Below, piece after piece: positions 1 through 8,915 of a stretch of DNA of 64,000 bases. Made by a program: the position numbers and the translations under genes. Source of the stretch: Morganella morganii. GTDB taxonomy: Bacteria > Pseudomonadota > Gammaproteobacteria > Enterobacterales > Enterobacteriaceae. How positions within the stretch are numbered: the stretch's first letter is position 1; the number at the start of each line of letters is the position of its first letter. The notes under the pieces are model-generated. The model had not been told where the DNA came from and did no database searches. It was given only the letters and a program-made list of their open reading frames with translations. Location of the stretch: the NCBI RefSeq assembly GCF_019243775.1, contig NZ_CP069157.1:434001-498000 (forward strand). The letters run 5' to 3'.

Positions 1-1031
1 AACCCACCAGTAAGAAACTAAAGGACGAATCGAAAAAAGGGAATACGTTCAAATATAAAGAACTGCTCTCCACAACCGGCTATGTGACGGGAATAGCGTA
101 TCTGCTTTACGTTGCTGACTGGTCAGCATTCTCCCGTTTTTATCAGACGGTATTGCGTAATGTGAATCACTTGTCACTCTCTGTTTATATACAGATGTTA
201 TCGGATATCTTTTTTCAGATGGTGTTACCGCTGATTATATTATGCGGAGTGAGTGTCAGCTTTGTTTCTCTGATGCAGACCCGTTTTGCTGTTGCGACGG
301 AAGCGATTAAATTTGATTTAAAGAAAATTGATCCCATCGCCGGATTCAAACGGATTTTTACCAAAAAATCCCTGAAAAATCTGGTAAAAGCACTGATATC
401 ACTCATTGTGTATTTATCTGCCGGTTATACCTTTATTACTCTGTATACCGGCGATATTTATCAGTTAATTACGGCACTTTTCTCTGAAGTGAGTGAGAGC
501 TTTCTCTATTTCACCGGCCACTATATCTTTATTTTTATCCTGCTGCTGATGCCACTGCTGGTGGTTGATTACATCGTTGAATATTTTTTCTTTTTTAATG
601 ACATGAAAATGGAAAAGCATGAAGTTAAACAAGAGTATAAAAACAGCGAAGGTAATCAGGAAATAAAATCAGCCCGCAAACAGCAGCACAGAGAATTGCT
701 GAATGCGGAAACCAAAGCATTGATAAAGAATTCGGATATCGTGGTGGTTAACCCGACGCATATTGCCGTTGCTATCTATCTTGATCCGGAAAACGGCGTT
801 ATGCCGCTCATTACCGTGAAAGAGAAAGGCGTGTATGCGCTGGCTGTGCGCTGCTATGCCGAAAAGCACAGGGTGCCGGTTGTCCGGGATATCCGCCTGG
901 CCCGGACGTTATTCCGGAAATATCATGTCTTTGACACCATTATTGATGATGATCTGGATAAGTTTCTCGATCTCTTACTGTGGCTGAATGACGCAGAGCA
1001 GGCTGCACTTGCCGATAGTGAACCGCACTAA
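1..1031 (+). CDS. sctU: Type III secretion export-apparatus switch protein SctU (SpaS type), 5' end outside the window
   Basis: Inner-membrane component of the type III export gate that switches substrate class after autocleavage. The reading frame is open from base 3 and reads PTSKKLKDESKKGNTFKYKE, the basic N-terminal stretch typical of SpaS/YscU/FlhB. The GTG at 84 is therefore internal and the true start lies upstream of the window. Hydrophobic segments in the first half are followed by a charged cytoplasmic domain with the autocleavage motif NPTH (codons 750-761, within VVNPTHIAVAIYL). The C-terminal domain ends at the TAA at 1031. The gene is followed by a chaperone and translocators, as in the spaS-sicA-sip order of Salmonella SPI-1 and Shigella mxi-spa. 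Family assignment is firm; the species-level name is by analogy. Confidence 0.93.
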   Translation, partial: PTSKKLKDESKKGNTFKYKELLSTTGYVTGIAYLLYVADWSAFSRFYQTVLRNVNHLSLSVYIQMLSDIFFQMVLPLIILCGVSVSFVSLMQTRFAVATEAIKFDLKKIDPIAGFKRIFTKKSLKNLVKALISLIVYLSAGYTFITLYTGDIYQLITALFSEVSESFLYFTGHYIFIFILLLMPLLVVDYIVEYFFFFNDMKMEKHEVKQEYKNSEGNQEIKSARKQQHRELLNAETKALIKNSDIVVVNPTHIAVAIYLDPENGVMPLITVKEKGVYALAVRCYAEKHRVPVVRDIRLARTLFRKYHVFDTIIDDDLDKFLDLLLWLNDAEQAALADSEPH

Positions 1032-1139
1032 TATGTATCAGCAGGATGGTGCTGAGGCGTATTTTATGAAAGTGATTATCAGCCGGGTCAGATAGTATTG
1101 CCTGACTTGATAATCCAATATTATTAAGGGGTTTTTGTT

Positions 1140-1625
1140 ATGGATGACAATACAGATTTTGATATTAAATCTCTGATCGGGAATATTTTTTCTCATCTGG
1201 AAAGTGGAAACATTTCTGATCTTCTGATGCCAAAGAATAATGAGGATTTTTCGGATGTTTATTCTCTGGCGTGTGATTATTATGATAAAGGGCTTATAGA
1301 ACAAGCTGAGAATATTTTTCGTTCACTCTGTTTATATGACTTTAGCAATGTGGATTATTTACTTGGATTAGCTGCAGTTAAACAGGTGCAAAAACAATAT
1401 CAGAAAGCGATTAATCTTTATAGTTTAGCTATTAATTTAGATGAAAACAATGCATCGATATATTTGTATGCAGGACAATGCTATTTATACACAGGTGAGA
1501 AAGAATCAGCGATAAGCAGCTTCAATCATTGCCTTTCATTAGCGTGTAATGATAATGAGCGGGAACAAGCAATACATTATATATCAATGCTGGAAGGTGG
1601 ATTATGCGTTTGGAAAATAGGTTGA
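1140..1625 (+). CDS. sicA: Type III secretion chaperone of translocators, SicA/IpgC/SycD family
   Basis: Class II chaperone (161 aa) that keeps the hydrophobic translocators soluble before export; in Salmonella SicA also co-activates effector genes. The protein is acidic and built of TPR-like helices (for example LACDYYDKGLIEQAENIFRS, then YLLGLAAVKQVQKQYQKA and further repeats), the size and arrangement of SicA/IpgC. It starts at ATG 1140 after an AAGGGG Shine-Dalgarno and lies about 110 bp downstream of sctU. Its 3' end overlaps the next gene by 22 bp, which suggests translational coupling. The coding sequence is strongly AT-rich compared with genes beyond 5.9 kb. The position directly before the tip and translocator genes supports the call. 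Confidence 0.88.
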   Translation: MDDNTDFDIKSLIGNIFSHLESGNISDLLMPKNNEDFSDVYSLACDYYDKGLIEQAENIFRSLCLYDFSNVDYLLGLAAVKQVQKQYQKAINLYSLAINLDENNASIYLYAGQCYLYTGEKESAISSFNHCLSLACNDNEREQAIHYISMLEGGLCVWKIG

Positions 1626-3091
1626 AAGTAAATAAAGAAGTTGATGATCTCAGTTATAATTCCTCATTGCATAATGATTTTATGAGGCTTAGGATAATAT
1701 ATGATGCGCTCACGGTTACAGAGAGAATTCCGTATGATGATGCTGTGAAATATATAAGAGAATACTACGATATAGTAAATGATAGTAACTTTAAGAATAA
1801 TATTAAAAATAAGGTTATAATGCATGAAGAGTGTGAGGGATTGATTAATAAAACGAGGGTGATTGTTGATAGAATTGAACAAGAACAGATTAAATCTATG
1901 GCGGGTAGATTTTGGGAGCACTTTTATGAAGATAAAGTAAAACAAATTTATAGCGAATTAGATAGGATTAATTATATTCTGTCGGATCCTGACACTACAA
2001 GAGAACAAGCATTAAAAGAACTTGAAGCATATGATATATTAATGAAGGATAAAGAAAATATAAAGGCAATTAATAATGCTGGTGATAATATTTCAGAGAA
2101 AATAAGATTGATAAATAAAGGTATTCAGGAGTATTTTATCATTAGGGATATGGTCACATTTGGTTACTTTGTTGAGAGAATGGATAATGTCAGTGTGTAT
2201 GCTTATGATATTTCAGTTAAATATCAGCGCGAAGGTATGAACAAATATGTTGATTATTATAAAAGCGTAGCAACAAAATTAAATACATTTGGTGATTATA
2301 TTGATGAGCCCATCAATGATGGAAAGCAGAATAAGGTATATAAAAGAAAGTTTTATACTGAATTATACAACACTATGAAACCTTATTTTTATTATGGAGA
2401 TTCTGTTGGCCATACTTTATATACAGGTAGTATGAAGATAGTTAAGGTCGGTGACGATAAATTTAATGTTCTGGTTGATGATAAAGTAATAGAAGAAAAT
2501 TTATCATATAAAGATGCATATGGAAAAATGGAATATTTCTTTTCTTGTCATGAGCCGGTTATTAAAGGGACTAAATTATGTAAAATATTTAAACCCGTAC
2601 TGGATGAATTTAATAATGTTATTGGCTTAGAAGGGAAGGTTGAACAGTTTCTATTTCCTTATGAACTTTATAGTTTTATGGACTTAGCAAGCGATGAAAA
2701 AGGACTTAATCGTATAAATGAAAATTTTGATAAATGTTTCAAGGATAAATCACCAGATTTATCAAGGTGGAATAATGTTAATGAAAAATCAATAGCGGCT
2801 ACCAGTGATGTAAAATATACCAGGGAAATTTTGAAAAAAAACTATGATGCAGGATTCATTAGTTATTATGAAAATGAAGAAGAAAGAAATGAATATTCTA
2901 AGTTTTATCAACATGAAATAAATAGTATGAATCAAAAAATAGATGGGGCTAAGAAAGGACTTCAATTAACGTTGGATGAATACACTCAGCGGTATAACAC
3001 TATAAATAGTAACTATGACAATATGCTGAGAACAATTACAACAATGATTAGCGAATTGGCTCAGGAATTAAAGGGATTTTTAAGATTCTGA
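1604..3091 (+). CDS. sipD: Type III secretion needle-tip protein, IpaD/SipD/BipD-like (divergent)
   Basis: Probable hydrophilic translocator that caps the needle and controls pore assembly. The 495-residue protein is very divergent. Its last ~50 residues form a helix with YTQRYNTINSNYDNMLRTI followed by ISELAQELKGFLRF, which matches the conserved C-terminal coiled coil of SipD/IpaD (YDNLVKVLSS...FLQ). The rest is charged and helical with no membrane segment, as expected for a tip protein, but is longer than SipD (about 340 aa). A central insertion around residues 230-350 contains beta-rich stretches. Start ATG 1604 follows GGTGG inside the end of sicA. It precedes sipB, whereas in Salmonella sipD follows sipC. 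AT content is very high. The role is inferred from the C-terminus and the neighbours. Confidence 0.68.
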   Translation: MRLENRLKVNKEVDDLSYNSSLHNDFMRLRIIYDALTVTERIPYDDAVKYIREYYDIVNDSNFKNNIKNKVIMHEECEGLINKTRVIVDRIEQEQIKSMAGRFWEHFYEDKVKQIYSELDRINYILSDPDTTREQALKELEAYDILMKDKENIKAINNAGDNISEKIRLINKGIQEYFIIRDMVTFGYFVERMDNVSVYAYDISVKYQREGMNKYVDYYKSVATKLNTFGDYIDEPINDGKQNKVYKRKFYTELYNTMKPYFYYGDSVGHTLYTGSMKIVKVGDDKFNVLVDDKVIEENLSYKDAYGKMEYFFSCHEPVIKGTKLCKIFKPVLDEFNNVIGLEGKVEQFLFPYELYSFMDLASDEKGLNRINENFDKCFKDKSPDLSRWNNVNEKSIAATSDVKYTREILKKNYDAGFISYYENEEERNEYSKFYQHEINSMNQKIDGAKKGLQLTLDEYTQRYNTINSNYDNMLRTITTMISELAQELKGFLRF

Positions 3092-3108
3092 TATAAAAAG
3101 GGAATTGT

Positions 3109-4920
3109 ATGACTGTAATTATTGATAAAACATCAGATTTTGGTGTTTTAAATACCACAACGTCAAGTGAAAGTGTAAATAAAAATTCAGGTGCAAATAA
3201 ACAAAATCGTGTTAACGATCCTATCGGAGAGTTTAGCAAGGTGATGGTTAGTGATGTTAGTAAAAAATCAACATCAGCTAATGATGGAAAGAAAAAATCA
3301 GAATTAAATAAACCGAAATTGGATAACCCAAAGTTAAATAAAGATACCGCAGGCAGTGAAAGTACTACGGAAAGTAAAAATACCCCGGAAAGTAAGGATA
3401 CCACAGACAGTAAAGATACTACGGGTAAGAAAAAAGGTGGATTTTCACTTAATGAATTACATTCATTGCTGACGGTTTTTTATTCTGAAGAGAAATTTAA
3501 AATTAATTCAAGAGCTCATGGGTACAATCTTAAATTCATCAAGGAATTATGGTCTGATAATAAAGTAAATCAATTATCAGAGCTTATTTCTGAATCCGGG
3601 GATTTGATTAATGACCATATTGAAGCAACGGCAGAGTATTATTTCTCACAAATGGGCAGTGAGCTGTTGGGAAAGATGCCGGATGGTGAGCTGAAAAATA
3701 AATTAACCGGTAATGGTGTTGATAAGTTTAAAAGTAAAGATGAAATTTCTTTATATTTAAGAAGTAAAACAAATGCCGATGAAGTTATTAAAAATATCAA
3801 TTCGGAGTCAGTGCTTTATAAGGATAAAACCAAGTTATTTAAATCATTTTCTGATGAGATGAATAAATTTCCTGTGCTGGGTGATGAACTCGGTTCTCTC
3901 ATTGCCGGAAATCGTGAGGAGATTACGGCTGAATTAAATTCATTACATGAAATGGCCGCTCTTCAGGATGAAGCGAAAGATATTGTGAAAGATATTTCTG
4001 ATATATTCGGCTCTCAGCGTAAGTCTGATATGAATTATAGTAAATCATTAACTATTTTGATGGGTAAAATAGCAGATCTGCGGAATAAGCTAGCACAGCG
4101 TAAACTTGAAAATGATCGTCTTATAGCCACAATTCAGCAAAAAACATTGCAGGATAAAACCGATGCTGACGGAGCTGAAATGGCAAAAAAAATAAAAAAA
4201 GCAGAGCGTTTACAGGCCCTTTTTAAATGGTTAGGGCCATTATTGATCGCATTAATGGTTATATTAACTGCTCTGACTGGTGGTTTACTGGCAAAAGCAC
4301 TGGCCGCAGTGATTGTGGTTGTCACTATTATTAGTGAAATTGTTAAGGCGGCGGGTGGCCCGGATATTATGGCAACAATAATGACACCGGTGACAAAATT
4401 GGTGGAAGTTGTCCAGAAGTTTATTAAAGATATGGCTATGAAAATTGGCCAAAAACTTGGGCTGCCACCGGCTGAGTTAAAAAAACTGGAAGAAAAAATG
4501 GAAATTATTGCCATGGTACTTGCAGTTGTTGTTGTGATGGCGGTGTTTGCTGCTGCAGGTGCTGTTGCCGGAAAAGTTATCGGTCAGGTGGTATCAGAAT
4601 CGGTAAAGGAAATATTGAGACAGGTAATGGTGGAGGTTAAAAGATTATTAATTTCAATGATGCTGACATCTACTGTCGTTAACGGTATAAATTCAGTCAC
4701 TCAGGCAGAACTTAATAAAGATGTAATGAAATTAAACGCTGATATAGATTTAGATCAGGAATTACTGGATAAGTTGATGGAATTGATGGAAAAAATAATG
4801 GCAGCTTTTTCAGAATCACAGCAGGATTTAAATAAAATGAAAGAGCAGTTAGGTAAGATAGGAAAAGACGATTTTCAGCGTAAGAAGGCTATTATACAGT
4901 CAGGGCCATTAGCTGTTTAA
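3109..4920 (+). CDS. sipB: Type III secretion translocator, SipB/IpaB family
   Basis: Major hydrophobic translocator that inserts into the host membrane as part of the pore. It has 603 aa, the usual length for SipB/IpaB. The N-terminal ~115 residues are low complexity, rich in Lys/Asn/Asp/Ser/Thr, with short near-repeats (ESTTES, NTPESKDTTDSKDTTGK). A helical region follows. Two hydrophobic hairpins lie at about residues 371-412 (GPLLIALMVILTALTGGLLA) and 465-494 (AMVLAVVVVMAVFAAAGAVA), the hallmark of this family. The C-terminus is coiled-coil-like. ATG 3109 lies 17 bp after the tip gene with AAGGG upstream. It should bind the SicA-type chaperone encoded two genes earlier. Confidence 0.9.
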   Translation: MTVIIDKTSDFGVLNTTTSSESVNKNSGANKQNRVNDPIGEFSKVMVSDVSKKSTSANDGKKKSELNKPKLDNPKLNKDTAGSESTTESKNTPESKDTTDSKDTTGKKKGGFSLNELHSLLTVFYSEEKFKINSRAHGYNLKFIKELWSDNKVNQLSELISESGDLINDHIEATAEYYFSQMGSELLGKMPDGELKNKLTGNGVDKFKSKDEISLYLRSKTNADEVIKNINSESVLYKDKTKLFKSFSDEMNKFPVLGDELGSLIAGNREEITAELNSLHEMAALQDEAKDIVKDISDIFGSQRKSDMNYSKSLTILMGKIADLRNKLAQRKLENDRLIATIQQKTLQDKTDADGAEMAKKIKKAERLQALFKWLGPLLIALMVILTALTGGLLAKALAAVIVVVTIISEIVKAAGGPDIMATIMTPVTKLVEVVQKFIKDMAMKIGQKLGLPPAELKKLEEKMEIIAMVLAVVVVMAVFAAAGAVAGKVIGQVVSESVKEILRQVMVEVKRLLISMMLTSTVVNGINSVTQAELNKDVMKLNADIDLDQELLDKLMELMEKIMAAFSESQQDLNKMKEQLGKIGKDDFQRKKAIIQSGPLAV

Positions 4921-4938
4921 TTTAAAAAGGAATTTATT

Positions 4939-5697
4939 ATGACGACGATAACCACAGCAAATAATACGAAGCAGGTTTATTCACCGGAAATTGATAGTAT
5001 TATTTCAGTAAAAAAAGATTTACAGGAAATAAATATTGATCCTGAAGTTATAAAAGAGATTACAAAAAATAACAGTATAAAGAGCACAGAAGTTACAGAT
5101 GAGCAAATTTCTGCTGAGATCCGTACCCGTGCAGGCTCGCTGATGCCCTCTCTGTTATCTGTCAGTGATCAGAAATGGATGAAATTAGCCATAGAATTAT
5201 GCAAAGTACTGAATGATGATTCACTGAGCCAGCAGGAACGCCAGAATAAGCTGGATGTAGCTGTTATTGAACTGGCAAAAGAATTAAAAAATATGAAATA
5301 TAAGGAAGCCGAACTTCAGGTCAAAGCAGCCGTCACCGGTGCGTTAGTTTCTATTGGTATTTCTATTGTCGGTGCTGCTATGTCAATAAAGGGGATTGAT
5401 GTGGCTAATCCGACGGCACCGACACCCGGCGGAATAGCGGGGCAGGCCATGTCCGGACTGTCCCAGCCGGTTAGCCAGGTATTCGTACAATTTATTCAGA
5501 AGCAGGTTACTGAGTTACAGGGTGATGCTGAAGTTGTTCGCGCGCAAAAAGATCTGAAGCTGAAAAGCGGTTCCGTTCATGGTAAAGCTTCTAATGACGC
5601 GCATGAATTAAATAAAAAAGTAATGGATATGTTTAACCGTTATCTTGATAACAAGCAGGCGACATCTGGTAACTTGCTTAATAATATGCGGACATAA
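4939..5697 (+). CDS. sipC: Type III secretion second translocator, SipC/IpaC-like (short)
   Basis: Probable minor hydrophobic translocator that partners SipB. It has 252 aa with one hydrophobic segment at about residues 130-152 (VTGALVSIGISIVGAAMSIKG), flanked by charged helical regions and a C-terminal amphipathic region. Salmonella SipC is about 409 aa, so this is a compact version lacking much of the C-terminal actin-active part. That makes a pure pore role more likely than an effector role (inference). ATG 4939 follows AAGGA, 18 bp after sipB. It is the last secretion gene in the window and is closed by a strong hairpin terminator, so no sipA- or effector-like gene follows. Confidence 0.72.
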   Translation: MTTITTANNTKQVYSPEIDSIISVKKDLQEINIDPEVIKEITKNNSIKSTEVTDEQISAEIRTRAGSLMPSLLSVSDQKWMKLAIELCKVLNDDSLSQQERQNKLDVAVIELAKELKNMKYKEAELQVKAAVTGALVSIGISIVGAAMSIKGIDVANPTAPTPGGIAGQAMSGLSQPVSQVFVQFIQKQVTELQGDAEVVRAQKDLKLKSGSVHGKASNDAHELNKKVMDMFNRYLDNKQATSGNLLNNMRT

Positions 5698-5721
5698 TCT
5701 CTTCTGTGCTCATAAATCCGG

Positions 5722-5744
5722 GCCGCTTCTGACAGCGGCTTTTT
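5722..5744 (+). terminator. Rho-independent terminator of the type III secretion operon
   Basis: A perfect 6-bp stem GCCGCT / AGCGGC with loop TCTGAC is followed by TTTTT. It lies 25 bp after the sipC-like stop codon and marks the end of the AT-rich secretion block. Confidence 0.88.
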
Positions 5745-5828
5745 CATGTTCTTTCTCATCATGAAGAAAATTCATCATGTTTTGCCACTTCGGTTTTGAT
5801 CCCGGCAGTGAATACCGGTATAACAAAG

Positions 5829-5852
5829 GAATGTCTAAACGTCTGGACGTCT
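5829..5852 (+). promoter_or_regulatory. Three tandem MetJ boxes ahead of metY
   Basis: Three contiguous 8-mers, GAATGTCT, AAACGTCT and GGACGTCT, match the MetJ met-box AGACGTCT at 5, 6 and 7 positions. MetJ with S-adenosylmethionine binds such tandem boxes cooperatively, so the metY unit 38 bp downstream should be repressed when methionine is plentiful. The only gene that fits is metY. Confidence 0.88.
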
Positions 5853-5889
5853 AAATAAAAATATTCACCTGTGCGGTAAGGAAGAACAC

Positions 5890-7164
5890 ATGAAACTTGA
5901 AACGCTCTCTGTCCATGCCGGTTATTCACCGGATCCGACCACTAAATCTGTCGCGGTTCCTATCTATCAGACCACCTCCTACGCCTTTGATGACACGCAG
6001 CACGGCGCGGATCTGTTTGATCTGAAAGTCCCAGGGAATATCTATACCCGTATCATGAACCCGACCAATGATGTGCTGGAGCAGCGTGTGGCGGCTCTGG
6101 AGGGCGGAATTGCCGGGCTGGCGGTGGCATCGGGCATGGCGGCGATCACCTATGCGATCCAGACCCTGGCCGGAGTCGGCGACAATATTATCAGTGTCTC
6201 CAAACTCTATGGCGGCACGTATAATTTGTTTGCGCATAATTTTCCGCGCATCGGGATCGACGTCCGTTTTGCTGATCATGATGATTTCGCACAGCTGGAA
6301 TCCCTTATTGATGACAATACCAAAGCCGTTTTCTGCGAAACCATTTCCAACCCGGCGGGGCATATCGCGGATATTGAAAAACTGGCGGAAATCGCTCACC
6401 GTCACGGTGTTCCGCTGATTGTGGACAACACCGTTGCCTCTCCGGCGCTGTGCCGCCCGATTGAATTCGGCGCGGATATTGTGGTGCATTCATTGACCAA
6501 ATATATCGGCGGACACGGTTCATCACTGGGCGGGATTGTTATCGACTCCGGAAAATTCCCGTGGCAGCAGCATGCGGATCGCTTTGCGGTACTGAATACC
6601 CCGGATCCTTCCTACCACGGTGTGAACTACAGTGAGCACTTCGGTGCGGCGGCATTTATCGCCCGCTGCCGCGTCGCGCCACTGCGTAATACCGGCGCAG
6701 CTCTGTCGCCGTTTAACAGCTTCCTGATTCTGCAGGGACTGGAAACACTGGCGCTGCGCATGGAACGTCATACCGAAAATGCCCTGCGTGTTGCGCAATA
6801 CCTGCAACAACATCCGCAGGTTGCCTGGGTGAAATATGCGGGTCTGGCGGATAGTCCGGAACATGCACTGGCGAAGAAATACGTGCAGGGCACGCCGGCA
6901 TCAATTATGTCTTTCGGTATCAAAGGCGGGGCAGAAGCGGGAGCGAAGTTTATCGATGCCCTGAAACTGATTGTCCGTCTGGTCAATATCGGTGATGCGA
7001 AATCCCTGGCCTGCCATCCGGCCACCACCACTCACCGTCAGCTGAATGAAGCCGAACTGGCCCGTGCCGGGGTATCACAGGATATGATCCGTTTATCCGT
7101 CGGTATCGAGCACATTGATGACATCCTGGCGGATATCAGTGCGGCACTGGACAGTGCGAAATAA
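5890..7164 (+). CDS. metY: O-acetylhomoserine sulfhydrylase (MetY), PLP-dependent
   Basis: Makes homocysteine (or methionine with methanethiol) from O-acetylhomoserine and sulfide in the cytoplasm. It has 424 aa, typical of MetY and longer than cystathionine gamma-synthase. Family signatures are present: NIYTRIMNPTNDVLEQR (PLP phosphate binding), the stacking Tyr in SKLYGGTYNL, and the PLP lysine K204 in HSLTKYIGGHG. ATG 5890 follows AAGGAAG. The MetJ boxes upstream support a role in methionine synthesis. The next gene, 49 bp on, is a methionine-type binding lipoprotein, so the pair probably forms one MetJ-controlled transcript. Direct sulfhydrylation would supplement or replace the MetA/MetB/MetC route usual in Enterobacterales. 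Confidence 0.9.
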   Translation: MKLETLSVHAGYSPDPTTKSVAVPIYQTTSYAFDDTQHGADLFDLKVPGNIYTRIMNPTNDVLEQRVAALEGGIAGLAVASGMAAITYAIQTLAGVGDNIISVSKLYGGTYNLFAHNFPRIGIDVRFADHDDFAQLESLIDDNTKAVFCETISNPAGHIADIEKLAEIAHRHGVPLIVDNTVASPALCRPIEFGADIVVHSLTKYIGGHGSSLGGIVIDSGKFPWQQHADRFAVLNTPDPSYHGVNYSEHFGAAAFIARCRVAPLRNTGAALSPFNSFLILQGLETLALRMERHTENALRVAQYLQQHPQVAWVKYAGLADSPEHALAKKYVQGTPASIMSFGIKGGAEAGAKFIDALKLIVRLVNIGDAKSLACHPATTTHRQLNEAELARAGVSQDMIRLSVGIEHIDDILADISAALDSAK

Positions 7165-7213
7165 TATTGACAATCAATAAAATATAACCATAACAATATG
7201 TTCCGGAGATAGT

Positions 7214-8017
7214 ATGAGAAAAATTATTGTATCGGCACTGCTCGCCTGCACCACATTACTGGCCGTGTCCTGCTCGCAGAATGATGATGAAAAACCACTG
7301 AAAGTGGCGATTAACACCGGGCCGGATCAGGCTATCTGGGAAGAAGTGGTCAAAGTTGCCAAAGAGAAGCAGGGGCTGGATGTTGATGTTATCGCCTTCA
7401 ATGACTATGTCCTGCCGAATGAAGCGCTGCGCAACAGTGATGTGGATGCCAATGCGTTCCAGACCGTGCCGTACTATGAGGCGCAAAGCAAAGAACGTGG
7501 CTATCAGTTTGAAGTTATTGGTAAAACCTTTATCTTCCCGATAGCGGCATACTCAAAGAAAATCAAATCCGCAGCCGAGCTGCCGGATGGCGCAACAGTG
7601 GCTATCTCTAACGAAGCCACTACGCTCGGCCGCAGCCTGCTGCTGTTACAGGCTCAGGGGCTGATTAAACTGAAAGACGGCGTCGGTTATCTGCCGACCA
7701 CCCTGGATATCATTGAAAATCCGAAGAAACTGAAGTTTGCGGAGATCGATACCCCGCAACTGACACGCACCCTGGATGATCCGGATGTGTATCTCTCCAT
7801 TATCAACAATAATTTCTCATCTCAGGTCGGATTATCCGCCGCCCGTGACGGTCTGTTTATGGAAGGGGCTGATTCCCCGTATGTGAACCTGATTGTGGTC
7901 AGAGCAGCAGATAAAGATAATGAGAAGCTGAAAAAACTGGTCGCGGCATTCCAGAGTGATGAGGTGCTGAAAAAGGCCGATGAAGTGTATAAAGGCGATG
8001 CTGTCCGGGCCTGGTAA
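7214..8017 (+). CDS. MetQ/NlpA-family substrate-binding lipoprotein
   Basis: ABC-transporter binding lipoprotein (267 aa), probably for methionine or a derivative. The signal peptide ends in a lipobox LAVSC with Cys20 as the lipidated residue; Ser-Gln follow, so Lol sorting to the outer-membrane side is possible. The mature part has the family pattern: KVAINTGPDQAIWEEV, NDYVLPNEALRNSDVDANAFQ and AISNEATTLGRSLLLLQAQG. ATG 7214 follows CCGGAGATA. No metN or metI gene is adjacent, so it must work with an ATPase and permease encoded elsewhere, as E. coli NlpA does. Co-transcription with metY under MetJ is inferred from the 49-bp gap with no terminator. Confidence 0.85.
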   Translation: MRKIIVSALLACTTLLAVSCSQNDDEKPLKVAINTGPDQAIWEEVVKVAKEKQGLDVDVIAFNDYVLPNEALRNSDVDANAFQTVPYYEAQSKERGYQFEVIGKTFIFPIAAYSKKIKSAAELPDGATVAISNEATTLGRSLLLLQAQGLIKLKDGVGYLPTTLDIIENPKKLKFAEIDTPQLTRTLDDPDVYLSIINNNFSSQVGLSAARDGLFMEGADSPYVNLIVVRAADKDNEKLKKLVAAFQSDEVLKKADEVYKGDAVRAW

Positions 8018-8127
8018 ATGCGCGTCATCCTTCCGCCCATAGCGGTGTTGGCCGCATTCAGGGGCACCTTGCTCTGAACGGAATGATTTAGTGTATTGAG
8101 ATCTGCAGGCACAGGTGACGGGTAAAG

Positions 8128-8202
8128 AAAACAGAAAGCATGCGAGCCATGGATGGCGAGCCTGAGCGCACACGGAAGTGTTTACAGCGACTTTCTGTTT
8201 TT
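8128..8202 (+). other. Structured stem-loop element ending in a T-run (terminator, interspersed repeat or small RNA)
   Basis: This lies in the 301-bp gap between the lipoprotein gene and lemA. An outer 11-bp stem, AAAACAGAAAG (8128-8138) with CTTTCTGTTTT (8191-8201), encloses two small hairpins: GCCAT-GG-ATGGC and ACAC-GGAA-GTGT. The layout is cloverleaf-like and ends in a T-run. It could terminate metY transcription, or be a copy of an enterobacterial intergenic repeat. The remainder of the gap holds the lemA ribosome-binding site and nothing else recognised. Confidence 0.5.
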
Positions 8203-8318
8203 GCCCGTTGCCGGTGAAGGCACCGTAATCCCGAATCCCGGTTTTACTCTTTCATCCTTATCTTGAATCCCCGGCGGATTGCCTGAATAATAGTCGCCAC
8301 TGAGATAAGGAAAATACG

Positions 8319-8915
8319 ATGAAACAACTGATTATCGGATTACTGGGTGTGGTGGTGCTGGTCGGCGTACTGCTGGTCTCCAATTACAACAGCATCCAGA
8401 CACAGGACGAAGCGGTGACTGCCTCCGCCTCTGAAATGCTCAACCAATACAAACGCCGCGCGGATCTGATCCCGAACCTGGTGAAAACCGTGCAGGCTTC
8501 CTCTGACTTTGAACGTCAGGTCTTACAGGATGTGGTGAATGCCCGGGCAAAAGTCGGACAGATGAATATCAGTGTCAGTGATCTGAGTGACCCGGCGCTG
8601 CTTGCTAAATTCCAGCAGGCGCAGACTGAACTGGGATCCTCGCTCTCCCGCCTGCTTGCAGTATCAGAACGTTATCCGGATCTGAAAAGTAACGCACTCT
8701 ACAGCGACTTAATGGTACAGCTGGAAGGCAGTGAAAACCGGATCGCTGTGGCGCGCGGCCGCTATATCGAAAGTGTCCGTGAATACAACACCACTATCCG
8801 TAAATTCCCGGCCGTGATTATTGCTAACTACATGGGATACACCGGCAAACCTAACTTCAGCGTTGAAAATGAAGCGGAAGTCACAACAGTTCCGGATGTG
8901 CAATTTCAAAAATAA
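8319..8915 (+). CDS. lemA: LemA family membrane-anchored protein
   Basis: A 198-aa protein with one N-terminal membrane segment (LIIGLLGVVVLVGVLLVSNY, residues 4-23) and a long helical periplasmic domain. The LemA signatures are clear: NSIQTQDEAVTASASEMLNQ, YKRRADLIPNLVKTVQ, and SERYPDLKSN followed by LMVQLEGSENRIAVARGRY. The biochemical function of the family is unsettled; members are often linked to envelope stress or partner peptidases. ATG 8319 follows AAGGAAAATACG. No TPM-domain partner gene (YgcG type) is adjacent; the next gene is a mechanosensitive channel 89 bp on in the same orientation, possibly co-transcribed. Confidence 0.92.
   Translation: MKQLIIGLLGVVVLVGVLLVSNYNSIQTQDEAVTASASEMLNQYKRRADLIPNLVKTVQASSDFERQVLQDVVNARAKVGQMNISVSDLSDPALLAKFQQAQTELGSSLSRLLAVSERYPDLKSNALYSDLMVQLEGSENRIAVARGRYIESVREYNTTIRKFPAVIIANYMGYTGKPNFSVENEAEVTTVPDVQFQK

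Noticed and set aside
84-86. GTG at 84 as the start of the SctU gene
   Set aside because: The frame is open to base 3 and encodes the conserved basic N-terminal segment, so the real start is outside the window.
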